A DNA stretch of 46,247 bases from an uncultured Alistipes sp. (GCA_944320985.1 CALUJN010000068.1:1-46247), one strand, 5' to 3'. Positions 25,068 through 33,909 are shown, counted from the first letter of the stretch. Numbers and translations: made by a program. Notes: a model not told the origin generated them from the letters alone.

Positions 25068-25090
25068 CCTAAGTGCTGAAAGCTGAATAT

Positions 25091-25124
25091 TAAAAGCCCG
25101 GACACCGCAGGGCGGGACCGGGCT
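25091..25124 (-). terminator. Terminator of the nusB-yajC operon
   Basis: AGCCCGG (25095-25101) pairs with CCGGGCT (25118-25124), with a 16-base loop. Read leftward it is followed by TTTTAAT. It lies just beyond the yajC stop. Confidence 0.6.
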
Positions 25125-25146
25125 GTATGAAATCGGGCGTCTATTC

Positions 25147-25467
25147 TTACTGACGCTGGAGCTCCGAGTTGTCGGCAACGACCATGTTCTTGTCGATGCG
25201 GAGCGTGACGTTGCTGTCGACCTCGATCAGCAGGGTGGTCTCCTTGATCTCCTTCACGGTTCCATAGATACCGCCGGCGGTGATGATCTTGTCACCCTTT
25301 TTGAGGCCGTCGCGGAAGGCCTGCATCTGCTTGCGGCGCTTGGCCTCGGGACGCCACATGAAGAGCCAGAGAACCAGCACCATCAGGGCGATCATGATAA
25401 TGAAACTGTACTGCTGCATGAATCCGGGCTGCGGTTCCACGGGCGGGGTTTGAAGGAACTGAATCAT
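25147..25467 (-). CDS. yajC: Preprotein translocase subunit YajC
   Basis: A 106-residue protein with a short periplasmic N-terminus, one membrane helix (YSFIIMIALMVLVLWLFMW) and the conserved cytoplasmic part RPEAKRRKQMQAFRDGLKKG, then DKIITAGGIYGTVKEI. YajC associates with SecDF and the Sec translocon. The start MIQFLQTPP is used; the open frame upstream lacks family character. It is the last gene of a leftward unit after nusB and a DUF1573 gene. Confidence 0.95.
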   Translation of the reverse strand: MIQFLQTPPVEPQPGFMQQYSFIIMIALMVLVLWLFMWRPEAKRRKQMQAFRDGLKKGDKIITAGGIYGTVKEIKETTLLIEVDSNVTLRIDKNMVVADNSELQRQ

Positions 25468-25556
25468 AACGGTTATTCGGTTTTTAAGTGAAAATTTCGG
25501 ATGTTTGGAGAACTTAACGCGACAAAGATAGAAAATATTGTCGAAAAAACAAGGAT

Positions 25557-26063
25557 TTATTCGATGTCCGCTTCGATGAAGAGCCGGATGGGTTTGGGAG
25601 CTCCGGAAAAAAAGAGGTCCATCCGTTTGAGCTGCCAACCGTATTCGCCCCGGGAGTCGAACGTAATCTCCATCTTGCGGGATGTTGCGGGGGCAATGGG
25701 CTGAGGATCATAATCGATGGAGACGCATCCGCAGCTGCGTTGCGTGGAGACGAGTACGACGGGTTTTGCGGAGGCGTTTTCGATCCAGAACCGCTGGACG
25801 GCGATCTCCCCGGATCCGAGGTGTCCGAAACGAAGGGTATCCGTACCGCCTTCGGTGAGCATTTTGTCCGAGAGCGTGATGATCCGGCCCTTGCGCTCCT
25901 TCTCTTTCGAGTCGGCAGGGGCTGCTGCGGAGCCTTTATCGGCGCTCCGCTCCGTGGCGGATCCGTTTCGGGCACTCCGTGCGGCGTTTCCTCCGCAGGC
26001 GACAAGCCCGCCGAGGAGGAGCCCGGCGACCAGGAGATTTGCGACCGTGCGGAATCGTTTCAT
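25557..26063 (-). CDS. DUF1573 domain lipoprotein
   Basis: A 168-residue lipoprotein starting MKRFRTVANLL, with lipobox LVACGG (Cys23 region), then a low-complexity Ala/Ser/Lys linker and one DUF1573 domain (RFWIENASAKPVVLVS, QRSCGCVSIDYDPQPI, MEITFDSRGEYGWQLK). It starts eight bases after the nusB stop and lies upstream of yajC, an order that suggests co-transcription. The domain's role is unknown. The open frame continues upstream into nusB without family similarity, so the internal start is chosen. Confidence 0.88.
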   Translation of the reverse strand: MKRFRTVANLLVAGLLLGGLVACGGNAARSARNGSATERSADKGSAAAPADSKEKERKGRIITLSDKMLTEGGTDTLRFGHLGSGEIAVQRFWIENASAKPVVLVSTQRSCGCVSIDYDPQPIAPATSRKMEITFDSRGEYGWQLKRMDLFFSGAPKPIRLFIEADIE

Positions 26064-26071
26064 ACGCTTCT

Positions 26072-27007
26072 TCAGATCAATCCCCGTCCGGTCTTTTTGA
26101 TACGCCCCTCTTCGGTGAGCGAGGCGACGATCTTGTCCAGCACGCCGTTGATGAAGGTGCTGCTGCCGGGTGTGGAGTAGTATTTCGAGATTTCGATCCA
26201 CTCGTCGAGCGTCACCTTGACGGGAATCGACGGGAAGGTGGTCAGCTCGGCCATGGCCGTCCCGATGATGAGGTTGTCCATGAAGACGATGCGGTCGACG
26301 TCCCAGTTTGCGGTGAACTTCTCGATGTAGTCCTGATAGGAGCCGTAATTGATGAGCGCCTTTTCGAAGAGTGTCTTGACGAATTCGGGATCCTCTTCGC
26401 TCTTGAATTTCGCCGGGACGCGGATTTCGGAGTGCGAGGCTCTCAGTCCGGATATCGTCCGCAGGATCATCATGATGATGTAGGGCAGGTCATCGCTCCA
26501 TAACAGGGAGATCTCCTCGAGCGCCTCCTCGAGGGGGTCGCACTCCTGGAGGCTTTTGAAGAACTCCTCGAGGAGGTGCTTGTCCTCTTCGAAGGATCGC
26601 TCGTCGTGCTGCATGTATTCCTTGTAGTACTGGCTTTCGACGAGTTGCGCATGGAGTGTTCGGATGAGTTCGGGATATTGGCTCCAGCCGAGTTTCCGGG
26701 CGGCGATGCGGTCGTTTACGGCGTCGCTGTTTGCGATGATGCGGATCAGGGCGTTGTCGACGAATTTGGTATTGGGGTTGAGGTCCTCGAAGGAGGGCAG
26801 TTTTTTCTGTTTGGCGATATCGATCCGCTGCTGGGCGTACCGGGCGACCTCCACGGGGAGTATCAGGATCTGGAAATAGAGGTCGTAGGCCTTGTCTACG
26901 GAGGCCATCAGCGTTTTTTCCGAGGCCATCATGTTTTCGGCTCCCGACTTGAGGTGTGCGAAGAGGGCCTTGATGACCTTGATGCGGAGTAATCTTCTGC
27001 TCAACAT
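26072..27007 (-). CDS. nusB: Transcription antitermination factor NusB
   Basis: A 311-residue protein starting MLSRRLLRIKVIKALFAH. The C-terminal half carries the NusB RNA-binding helical fold (DRIVFMDNLIIGTAMAELTT, SIPVKVTLDEWIEISKYYST, GVLDKIVASL). It is about twice as long as E. coli NusB; the long N-terminal helical extension is usual in Bacteroidetes. NusB acts with NusE at boxA elements in rRNA antitermination. The open frame extends 22 codons further upstream through the promoter, so the shorter start is taken. It is first in the unit nusB-DUF1573-yajC. Confidence 0.93.
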   Translation of the reverse strand: MLSRRLLRIKVIKALFAHLKSGAENMMASEKTLMASVDKAYDLYFQILILPVEVARYAQQRIDIAKQKKLPSFEDLNPNTKFVDNALIRIIANSDAVNDRIAARKLGWSQYPELIRTLHAQLVESQYYKEYMQHDERSFEEDKHLLEEFFKSLQECDPLEEALEEISLLWSDDLPYIIMMILRTISGLRASHSEIRVPAKFKSEEDPEFVKTLFEKALINYGSYQDYIEKFTANWDVDRIVFMDNLIIGTAMAELTTFPSIPVKVTLDEWIEISKYYSTPGSSTFINGVLDKIVASLTEEGRIKKTGRGLI

Positions 27008-27031
27008 ATATAGAACGATATTTTTCGGGCG

Positions 27032-27039
27032 CAAAGGTA
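27032..27039 (-). promoter_or_regulatory. -7 box of the nusB operon
   Basis: On the minus strand TACCTTTG fits TAnnTTTG, 25 bases upstream of the nusB ATG. No clear TTTG element is seen at the right distance; the region upstream is T-rich. Confidence 0.45.
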
Positions 27040-27081
27040 GTGAAAAGGGTGCAAAAAATAAAAAATTTCGCATTAAATTCC

Positions 27082-27089
27082 TACTTTTG
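27082..27089 (+). promoter_or_regulatory. -7 box very close to the YhiN-type gene start
   Basis: TACTTTTG fits TAnnTTTG and ends only six bases before the ATG at 27096. With the usual distance from -7 box to transcription start, the mRNA would begin at or near the start codon. It is divergent from the nusB box within an 88-base gap. Confidence 0.45.
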
Positions 27090-27095
27090 CACCGT

Positions 27096-28370
27096 ATGGA
27101 ACAGAATACGGAAAAACAGACCTACGATGTGATCGTCATCGGCGGCGGAGCTGCGGGTTTGATGGCGGCGGGAACGGCGGCCCAGAACGGGCACCGGGTG
27201 CTTCTTCTGGAGAAGATGGAGAAGTCGGGGCGCAAGGTCCGCATCACGGGCAAGGGACGCTGCAACGTGACGAATGCCCGGCCGGCCGGGGAGTTTGCCT
27301 CGCAGGTGCGGACCAATGCGTCGTTTTTTGCTCCGGCCTTTGCGGCGTTCGACAACCGGGCGACGATCCGCTTCTTCGAACGACGCGGGGTGAAGCTCGA
27401 GATCGAACGCGGGGATCGGGTCTTCCCGAAGAGCGGCAAGGCGTGGGACATCGCCAATGCGCTGCTGGAGTACTGCGTCGACAACGGCGTGAAGATCATG
27501 TACGATACGCGCGTGACGGGGATCCTGACCCTTGGGAGACGGGTCTTCGGCGTGAAATACATCAACAAGCGGGGTTTCGAACGCAAGGAGGAGGCACCTC
27601 GGGTGATCCTGGCCACGGGCGGCGTGTCGTATCCGGCGACGGGCTCGACGGGCGACGGCTATGCCTTTGCCGCCGATCTGGGCCATACGATCGAACCGCT
27701 CCGGCCGTCGCTGACGCCCCTTGTAACGTCGCATCCCCAGGCGCGTTACCTCCACAAGCTGCTGCTGCGCAACATCCGCGCAACGCTCTGGATCGACAAC
27801 GAAGCCGTTCGGGAGGAGTTCGGGGAACTGGGCTTCTCGGAGCGGGGGATCGAGGGTGCCGTGGCGCTGCGCATGAGCCGCGATGCGGTCGATGCGCTGA
27901 TCGACGGCCGCCGGGTGAAGCTGGTCGTCGACCTCAAACCGGCGCTCACGGAGGAGGTGCTTCGGGATCGTATTTCGCGGGAGCGTGCCGAGATGGCTCC
28001 GACGGAGTTTTTCGGCGAGCTGCTGCGCAAACTGGTTCCGCAGCCGCTGGTGCTGCCCCTGGCTCATGAGATCGACGTGCATGGAAAGACCTATCAGTCG
28101 AAGATCACCGACGAACAGATTACGCGGTTGATCCGCACGCTCAAGGGGCTGACCTTCCCCATTACGGACTATGCGCCGTTCGAATACGCCGTGACGACGG
28201 CCGGCGGCGTGCGCTGCGACGAGGTGAATCCCGAGACGATGGAGTCGCTGAAGGTCCCGGGTCTCTACCTGGCGGGCGAGGTGCTGGACCTCGATGCCAA
28301 TACGGGAGGCTATAACCTCCAGATCGCCTTTTCGACGGGTCGTCTGGCGGGACAACTGAAAAAACGGTAG
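27096..28370 (+). CDS. YhiN/HI0933-family FAD-dependent oxidoreductase
   Basis: A 424-residue flavoprotein. An N-terminal dinucleotide-binding motif (VIVIGGGAAGLMAA) is followed by the family hallmarks KSGRKVRITGKGRCNVTN, ATGGVSYPATGSTGDGYAFA and the C-terminal FAD contact GEVLDLDANTGGYNLQ. Members are cytoplasmic and include BaiN of bile acid 7-dehydroxylation, but most have no known substrate. The start at 27096 directly follows a -7 box; an upstream open extension lacks similarity. Three bases separate it from the next gene, so the three rightward genes to 29434 are probably one operon. Confidence 0.93.
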   Translation: MEQNTEKQTYDVIVIGGGAAGLMAAGTAAQNGHRVLLLEKMEKSGRKVRITGKGRCNVTNARPAGEFASQVRTNASFFAPAFAAFDNRATIRFFERRGVKLEIERGDRVFPKSGKAWDIANALLEYCVDNGVKIMYDTRVTGILTLGRRVFGVKYINKRGFERKEEAPRVILATGGVSYPATGSTGDGYAFAADLGHTIEPLRPSLTPLVTSHPQARYLHKLLLRNIRATLWIDNEAVREEFGELGFSERGIEGAVALRMSRDAVDALIDGRRVKLVVDLKPALTEEVLRDRISRERAEMAPTEFFGELLRKLVPQPLVLPLAHEIDVHGKTYQSKITDEQITRLIRTLKGLTFPITDYAPFEYAVTTAGGVRCDEVNPETMESLKVPGLYLAGEVLDLDANTGGYNLQIAFSTGRLAGQLKKR

Positions 28371-28373
28371 ACG

Positions 28374-28886
28374 ATGCAATTTCCCAAACACCGTTTGTCG
28401 CTGCATCTGCCGCGCCGGGTTGCGGAACTCCGCAACCGCCTTTCCCGGGCGCGCTATTTCCGGGGGCACGGGGTGCACTCGCCGTTTGTCTACGATATTG
28501 TCCGCGAGGTTTTCATGCGGCATGATCTGCTTGCGGGCGATCGAGGTCTCTATGAGGCCTTGCTTGCCGCGGGGGTTCCCCACCGGCGATCCGTTCAGTT
28601 GCAGAACCTGGCGATCCATTGCGGCTATGCGACCTTCGGCATGAATCGTGCGGATGCGGATCTGTGTATCGCCACGCGCGAGCTCCCGCGCTCCGAGACG
28701 CTGGCTTTGGTGCGTGCTGCGGCCGAAGGGGGGCATACGGTGGCCGTGCTGTCGCCCTACGAAGGGCGGGATCGGCAGACACTGTGTGCACAGATCGTGG
28801 CGGGACACCGTTCGACGACGGTCGACAACCGAGGCTACCTGCTGATATTCAACAATAATCTGCCGAAACAACATTTCCGGATATGA
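28374..28886 (+). CDS. Short HGVHSPF protein, truncated relative of SAM methyltransferase-like family
   Basis: A 170-residue protein whose N-terminus (RARYFRGHGVHSPFVYDIVR) matches the start of a Bacteroidetes family usually annotated as class I SAM-dependent methyltransferases of about 250 residues. The glycine-rich SAM loop expected in that family is not evident; the middle has LAIHCGYATFGMNRADADLC and the end is VDNRGYLLIFNNN. It therefore looks like a shortened member that may not be a methyltransferase. Its stop overlaps the next start in ATGA, showing translational coupling. Confidence 0.7.
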   Translation: MQFPKHRLSLHLPRRVAELRNRLSRARYFRGHGVHSPFVYDIVREVFMRHDLLAGDRGLYEALLAAGVPHRRSVQLQNLAIHCGYATFGMNRADADLCIATRELPRSETLALVRAAAEGGHTVAVLSPYEGRDRQTLCAQIVAGHRSTTVDNRGYLLIFNNNLPKQHFRI

Positions 28887-29434
28887 AACTCTATACGAAG
28901 ACGGGCGACAAGGGCCAAACCTCGCTGATCGGGGGTACGCGGGTCCCGAAGACGGACGAACGGGTCGAGGCCTACGGCACGGTGGACGAACTGAGTGCCT
29001 TCACGGCGCTTCTGACGGACCATGCGCGCAACGATGCGGCGTTGTCGGCGACGGTCGACGATCTGAACCGCATTCTGTCGCGTCTGATGACGGTCGAGGC
29101 GCTTCTTGCGGCCGACGAGCGGGGCCGTGAAAAGGTGACGCCTCTCTCCCCGGAGACGGTTTCGTGGCTCGAGGGCCGGATTGACGCCCTGCAGGCTATG
29201 CTGCAGCCGATCGACAAATTCACGATTCCGGGGGGCCATCCGGCGGTATCGCTGTGCCATGTCTGCCGGACGGTCTGCCGACGTGCGGAGCGTGCGGCCT
29301 TGCGTGCCGATGCCAGATACGGGGTGGATGCTACGGCGTTGGTGTGGCTGAATCGCCTGTCGGACTACTTCTACGTTCTGGGGCGGATGCTCACGGCCCA
29401 TTTCGGCGTGGAGGAGACGTTGTGGATTCCCTGA
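28883..29434 (+). CDS. Cob(I)yrinic acid a,c-diamide adenosyltransferase, PduO type
   Basis: A 183-residue enzyme that transfers the adenosyl group of ATP to cob(I)alamin-type corrinoids, giving coenzyme B12. The PduO-type ATP-binding N-terminus is clear (LYTKTGDKGQTSLIGG, then VEAYGTVDELSAF), as are FTIPGGHPAVSLCHVCRTVC and RRAERAAL and the C-terminal NRLSDYFYVLGR. Its length is normal for the single-domain form. It overlaps the preceding gene by four bases. Adenosylcobalamin would serve methylmalonyl-CoA mutase or class II ribonucleotide reductase elsewhere in the genome. Confidence 0.95.
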   Translation: MKLYTKTGDKGQTSLIGGTRVPKTDERVEAYGTVDELSAFTALLTDHARNDAALSATVDDLNRILSRLMTVEALLAADERGREKVTPLSPETVSWLEGRIDALQAMLQPIDKFTIPGGHPAVSLCHVCRTVCRRAERAALRADARYGVDATALVWLNRLSDYFYVLGRMLTAHFGVEETLWIP

Positions 29435-29590
29435 GCGCCTCCGGTCGGAAAACGGACCGCGTTTCAGCCGACTCTCTGGCTTCGGAAAACGATCCCGTCC
29501 GATGGCATACTGCCGGTCCGGGACGTAACTACCGGGAAACGCCTTTTCAAATCAAGACTCGTCGGGATGCAACTCCTGCCTCAGTCAATG

Positions 29591-29620
29591 AAAAAAGACG
29601 ACCAACAGTCGTCTTTTTTC
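29591..29620. terminator. Bidirectional terminator between adenosyltransferase and S46 genes
   Basis: AAAAAAGACGAC (29591-29602) pairs with GTCGTCTTTTTT (29608-29619) around a five-base loop. The stem itself carries A6 and T6, so it works in both directions between converging genes. Confidence 0.85.
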
Positions 29621-29681
29621 ATCTTTATATACCGGCTTCCTGTCCTGTTTTCTGTCGGACAGGGGCGGCATGGGGTAGGGT

Positions 29682-31859
29682 TTACTTCACCAACTGCATT
29701 TCGTCGATCAATTTTCCGGCTCCGGCATATTTCTCCATGATCCAAAGCACGAAACGGATATCGACGCATACGGTCTTGAAGTTCTCCGGGTGGAAGTAGA
29801 CATCCCCCGACATCGACTCCCGGTTGCCGTCGAATGCCAGACCGATGATATCACCCCGTGCATTGAGAACGGGACTTCCCGAGTTTCCGCCGGTGATGTC
29901 ATTGTCGGTCAGGAAGTTGACGTACAGTTCGCCGTTTTCGCTCCAGCGGCCCCAGTCCTTGTTTTCGATCAGCGAGCGCATCTTGTCGTCTACGCGGTAC
30001 TCGAAGACTTCGGGGTCGTACTTTTCCATGTAGCCGTTGATGGTCGAGCGTGAAGCGTACTGGATGGCATCCTTGGCCTTGAGCAGCGGACCGACCTTTC
30101 CGTACGTCAGTCGCATGGTCGAATTGGCATCGGGATACTGGGGAATGCCTTCGGCCTCACGCATGGCATACAGGGCCTTGGTGTAGAGCCGTTCTTTCTC
30201 GTCGACATCCACGCCGCAAGCCTCCTCGATGGACTCGAGCTGGCTGAGGAAGCCACGGGACTGGATCGAACTGACGATAGCCACCACGGGATCGGCAAGA
30301 ATCTCCTCTTCCGTGCGGGGCGTTTCGAACCATTCGATCAGCCGGTCGAAGTCGCTGCAGCAACTCTTGTTGAAGGCCTCGGTGACGAATGTGGGGACGT
30401 CACCTTCGTAGCGATCGTATATCTGGTTGAGGTGTTCACCCCAGTATTTCCGGGAAACGCTGTCGGTGTAGATCTGAATCATCCGGATCATCAGGTCCAG
30501 ATCGGTTGCGGGATCGTACGTGCCCGAGAGGCGATCTATGCTTGATTTGACATTGGCAAAGGCCTTGTCCCCCGCCTTGACTGTTTTGATCCCCTGGCGT
30601 CTCATGCCGTTAATCATCGAGGCGACCCGGTTTGCCATCAACATGGTTTCGCTGGGCCGGAGCCAGGTCTCCTGGAAGTAGCACTTGGCGCGGAGCGCTT
30701 CGAGCCGGGCCGCATACCCGCGCTCGAGGTCGGCACACAGGTCGCCGTATTGTGCCGAACGTGCGGGGTCCGCCTGAATCCACTCCATGAGTTTTTTCTC
30801 CTCGTTGGCGCGAATCTGGATCACGTCGTAACGGCGCAGACAGATGTTCTCCCATTTGGCATAATCGGCGTAGTTGCTCAGCGAGAAATATTTGTCGCTG
30901 TATAACAGCCGGATCTTCGGATCGGCCTCCATGTGTTTTTTGAGGATATCCATCCGATCGTGCCGCACCTTGATGATGATGGGATTGGTCACGAACTGTT
31001 TCTCCCGGATTGCGTATGAAGACATGTATCGGTTCGTACGTCCGGGATATCCGATCACCATGGCGTAGTCACCGTCATGTACCCCCTTTGTCGCGATCCG
31101 CAGGACCTTCCGCGGGGTGATGGGCACATTCTCCTCGGAGTATTCTGCCGGACGTCCGTTGCGGTCCCCATAGACTCTGTAGAGTGCGAAATCGCCCTTG
31201 TGTTGCGGCCAACCCCAGTTGTCGAACTCTCCGCCGAAGGCTCCGATCTTTTCGGGGGGCGCACCGACGAGGCGGACATCGTTATAGGTTTCGTAGAAGA
31301 ACAGAAAATACTTTTCCCCTTTCCACATCGGCATGCAGTCGGTCTCATAGGAGGTTCCCTCTCCGTACCGGAGGGTGAGGATTCGGTTGAGCTTGCGGGA
31401 ACCGAAAATTCCGTAGGCATTTGCTTTTTCCAGGGAGTCGCGGATGGCCTTGGCCTCCTCCGTCACGTCCATGATTTTGCGCAGGAAGGTGACGCTTTTC
31501 CCCTTGATCGGCAGCTCCTCCTCGGGCGAGAGCGCCCAGAAACCGTTTTCGAGGTAGTTTTTTTCGGGGGTGCTCAGGGCATGGATGTCGCTGTATGCCA
31601 CGTGGTGGTTGGTGATGATGAGTCCGTTTTCCGAGATGACGCTTCCAGAACCCATTCCGCCGTCGATTGCGACGATGGCGTTGCAGATCGCGGGAGACTC
31701 TTCGTTGTAGATTTCGCCGGGCTTGAGTTTTATGCCGGCCTTTTTCATCTGGGGATAGATCACCTGCTGGAAGGTATTTACCAGCCACATCCCTTCGTCG
31801 GCCGCCGCCGAGATCGGCAGCATGGCTGCCAGAAGCAGATAGAATATGCCTTTTTTCAT
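29682..31859 (-). CDS. S46 family dipeptidyl-peptidase, DPP7-type
   Basis: A 725-residue periplasmic exopeptidase with a signal peptide (MKKGIFYLLLAAMLPISAAA). The chymotrypsin-like triad is complete: His in IITNHHVAY near residue 85, an Asp in EFDNWGWPQHKGDF, and the Ser of TGGNSGSPVLN. Eighteen residues after that Ser is Gly (IGLAFDGN). In the family Gly there marks DPP7 (hydrophobic P1), while Arg marks DPP11 (acidic P1). It removes dipeptides from oligopeptide N-termini, the main peptide-feeding step in asaccharolytic Bacteroidales. The start at MKKGIF is chosen because the longer frame overlaps a hairpin. It is last in the leftward order after the Fe-S gene. Confidence 0.93.
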   Translation of the reverse strand: MKKGIFYLLLAAMLPISAAADEGMWLVNTFQQVIYPQMKKAGIKLKPGEIYNEESPAICNAIVAIDGGMGSGSVISENGLIITNHHVAYSDIHALSTPEKNYLENGFWALSPEEELPIKGKSVTFLRKIMDVTEEAKAIRDSLEKANAYGIFGSRKLNRILTLRYGEGTSYETDCMPMWKGEKYFLFFYETYNDVRLVGAPPEKIGAFGGEFDNWGWPQHKGDFALYRVYGDRNGRPAEYSEENVPITPRKVLRIATKGVHDGDYAMVIGYPGRTNRYMSSYAIREKQFVTNPIIIKVRHDRMDILKKHMEADPKIRLLYSDKYFSLSNYADYAKWENICLRRYDVIQIRANEEKKLMEWIQADPARSAQYGDLCADLERGYAARLEALRAKCYFQETWLRPSETMLMANRVASMINGMRRQGIKTVKAGDKAFANVKSSIDRLSGTYDPATDLDLMIRMIQIYTDSVSRKYWGEHLNQIYDRYEGDVPTFVTEAFNKSCCSDFDRLIEWFETPRTEEEILADPVVAIVSSIQSRGFLSQLESIEEACGVDVDEKERLYTKALYAMREAEGIPQYPDANSTMRLTYGKVGPLLKAKDAIQYASRSTINGYMEKYDPEVFEYRVDDKMRSLIENKDWGRWSENGELYVNFLTDNDITGGNSGSPVLNARGDIIGLAFDGNRESMSGDVYFHPENFKTVCVDIRFVLWIMEKYAGAGKLIDEMQLVK

Positions 31860-31887
31860 AGATTGGATTGTTTGGGTGTCGTCATAT

Positions 31888-31919
31888 CGAAAAGGGCTTG
31901 TTGTCACAAACCCTTTTCG
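31888..31919 (-). terminator. Hairpin between Fe-S gene and S46 gene
   Basis: CGAAAAGGGCTTGT (31888-31901) pairs with ACAAACCCTTTTCG (31906-31919) with one mismatch. No T run follows in the leftward direction beyond those in the stem, so it may be a weak terminator, attenuator or processing site. It could partly uncouple the S46 gene from the TonB operon. Confidence 0.5.
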
Positions 31920-31950
31920 ACATGTCGTTTTTTGATAAAACGGGGTTCTG

Positions 31951-33909
31951 TCAGATCGAGTGACCTTCGGTTGGGAATCCGAATTTCGGCTCTTCGTCCT
32001 TGAACGTACCGTCGTTGTACTGGACGGTCCAGACCTTTGCATTGAGCAGATCGTTCCAGATCTTGGCGTCGTCCCACATCGACTTCACGTAGGTGATGCG
32101 CAGCACGGGCACCTCCTCTTCGTTGAGGGCCACATCGAGGCGAGTGATACCCTCCTTGAGCGAGAGGAATCCGCGGAAGTAGGGGAACATACGCTTCATG
32201 AGGGGTTTCTCGATGCCGCGGCACTCCACTTCGTACACACCCTTCGGATAGGCCGTATCGTCTCCGAATTTCTCGTTGTTGTGCTTGAACGGAGCGGAGA
32301 GGGCACGGGTTGACTCGAACATCAGGTCGAGGAATTCGCGACGGGCTATTTTCTGGTTGTCGGGTTCATAGCTCATCAATTTGTAGTTTACGGGAATCAG
32401 GCGCGTTCCGCCTCCGTGAACCAGCATGCGGGCCTCCTTGACACCGATCGAGTCACGGAGCATCTTCTCGGGGATTTCGATCTCGGGTGAGGTATAGAGG
32501 GTCACGGCAACCGGGCATCCGTATTGTGCATCGAAACCGCAGATACCGTCGATATTACGCAGGATGGCGCCGAAATAGACCATGTCCATCTTGTCGTGCA
32601 GGCCTTCGACACCGAGACGGATGACTGTGAGCGAGTCGACTCCGGCAGCGGGATCCGTGAACTTCATTCTCGTCGGGGTGAAGATCGCCTCATCGATTTT
32701 CTGTTCGGAGGTGACTTTGGGGTCGTAGCTGATGACGACGGCATGGCGGGATACGAACGTCTTGACGCCGTATACACCGGGCACCTTCTGCATTTTCGCC
32801 GAGAAGGCCTTCGAACTTCCGAAGCATTTGACCGAGGTCAGGCCCTCGATTTCATAGGTCTGCATGCCTTCAACCTGTTCATATTCGCCCCATTTTTCGT
32901 CGATAGTGGGGAGTTCCCAGGAGCTTCCGAGCCAGATCGCCAGACCGAAAAGGATGACGGCGAGGATTCCGGGCAGCCAGCGCAGGGCGGGTTTACCTCC
33001 GACCTGGAGCGAACCCTTGGGGCATGCCGAGACGCAGTTTCCGCAGAGCGTACAGTCGATGTGCCGCACCTGTTTGAGATCCTTCACGTTGATTGCATAG
33101 GGGCATTTGTGCTGGCAGATTCCGCAACCGTTGCAGGACTCCTCGTCACGGACGATGGTCAGCAGCGGGAATACGCGGCTGCGCAGATAGATGATCTCCC
33201 AGAGATATCCGACGATGCAGGCGATGGCAAGGGCCCATACCCAGGCATTGGCGATTCCCAGCAGCCCGAGGATCCACATCAGGATGAGGATTCCGACGAA
33301 CGTGATGGTGAACTTGAAGATGTTGCTCAGCGCGCCCAGCGGGCAGATGTATTTGCACCAGAACATCTTCACGAAGAAACTGCCCAGGAAGAGGAGCACG
33401 ATGGATATCGAGGCCATCCAGGCGGTCAATTCGCCCTTGAATCCGGTTGCGACGGCGTAATAGGGGTCGAAGTTCTTGCAGAAGAGCTCGCTGCTCGACA
33501 GGGTCATGTAGAAGATGATGAAGAGCAGGATGTACTTTATGGCTCGCAGGATTCGGTCCGTGATACTCCCCGTCGTGATATCGTAATGCATCTTGAGCTT
33601 CTTGCCGCCCTTTCCGAGCCATTCACCGACGGTCCCCAGGGGGCAGAGATAGCCGCAGAAGAGTTTGCTGAACAGAATGACGCCGACGGCGAGCAAGATG
33701 CCCATCATGATCTGCAACATCGACATCGAGCAGGCCAGGGATCCCCGTACGAGGTAGCTGCCCAGGGCCTGGAGGCCTCCGAAGGGACAATACGCTTCGA
33801 CATCGGCAGGCGTGGCGCCGAGCGTGAGGCCGTAGAGGATGAATCCGGCGATCGCCGCAAGGGATCCCCATTGCAACAGGTTTTTCATCCAGTTTTTCTG
33901 CTTTTTCAT
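31951..33909 (-). CDS. Polytopic 4Fe-4S membrane protein (NapH/NosR-like) with degenerate HMA-like periplasmic region
   Basis: A 652-residue protein. About seven membrane helices include CPxG-type motifs in or after the helices (YCPFGGLQAL, CGYLCPLGTVGE, CKYICPLGALSN). Two ferredoxin clusters follow before the last helix, with eight cysteines (CNGCGICQHKCP, CTLCGNCVSACP). NapH/NosR-type proteins carry electrons across the membrane. After the last helix, about 330 residues should lie outside. They begin with a stretch shaped like an HMA domain (EGLTSVKCFGSSKAF, VVISYDPKVTSEQKIDEAIF) in which CxxC is reduced to one Cys. The remainder is unrecognised. It follows the M16 gene by 47 bases in the TonB operon. 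I infer redox or metal handling linked to the imported substrate. Confidence 0.85.
   Translation of the reverse strand: MKKQKNWMKNLLQWGSLAAIAGFILYGLTLGATPADVEAYCPFGGLQALGSYLVRGSLACSMSMLQIMMGILLAVGVILFSKLFCGYLCPLGTVGEWLGKGGKKLKMHYDITTGSITDRILRAIKYILLFIIFYMTLSSSELFCKNFDPYYAVATGFKGELTAWMASISIVLLFLGSFFVKMFWCKYICPLGALSNIFKFTITFVGILILMWILGLLGIANAWVWALAIACIVGYLWEIIYLRSRVFPLLTIVRDEESCNGCGICQHKCPYAINVKDLKQVRHIDCTLCGNCVSACPKGSLQVGGKPALRWLPGILAVILFGLAIWLGSSWELPTIDEKWGEYEQVEGMQTYEIEGLTSVKCFGSSKAFSAKMQKVPGVYGVKTFVSRHAVVISYDPKVTSEQKIDEAIFTPTRMKFTDPAAGVDSLTVIRLGVEGLHDKMDMVYFGAILRNIDGICGFDAQYGCPVAVTLYTSPEIEIPEKMLRDSIGVKEARMLVHGGGTRLIPVNYKLMSYEPDNQKIARREFLDLMFESTRALSAPFKHNNEKFGDDTAYPKGVYEVECRGIEKPLMKRMFPYFRGFLSLKEGITRLDVALNEEEVPVLRITYVKSMWDDAKIWNDLLNAKVWTVQYNDGTFKDEEPKFGFPTEGHSI

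Noticed and set aside
27081-28874. 597-residue minus-strand frame opposite the YhiN-type gene
   Set aside because: Antisense shadow typical of high-GC coding sequence; Arg/His/Leu-rich with no domain.
29682-31859. Naming the S46 peptidase DPP11
   Set aside because: The residue 18 positions after the catalytic Ser is Gly, not Arg, which fits DPP7 specificity.
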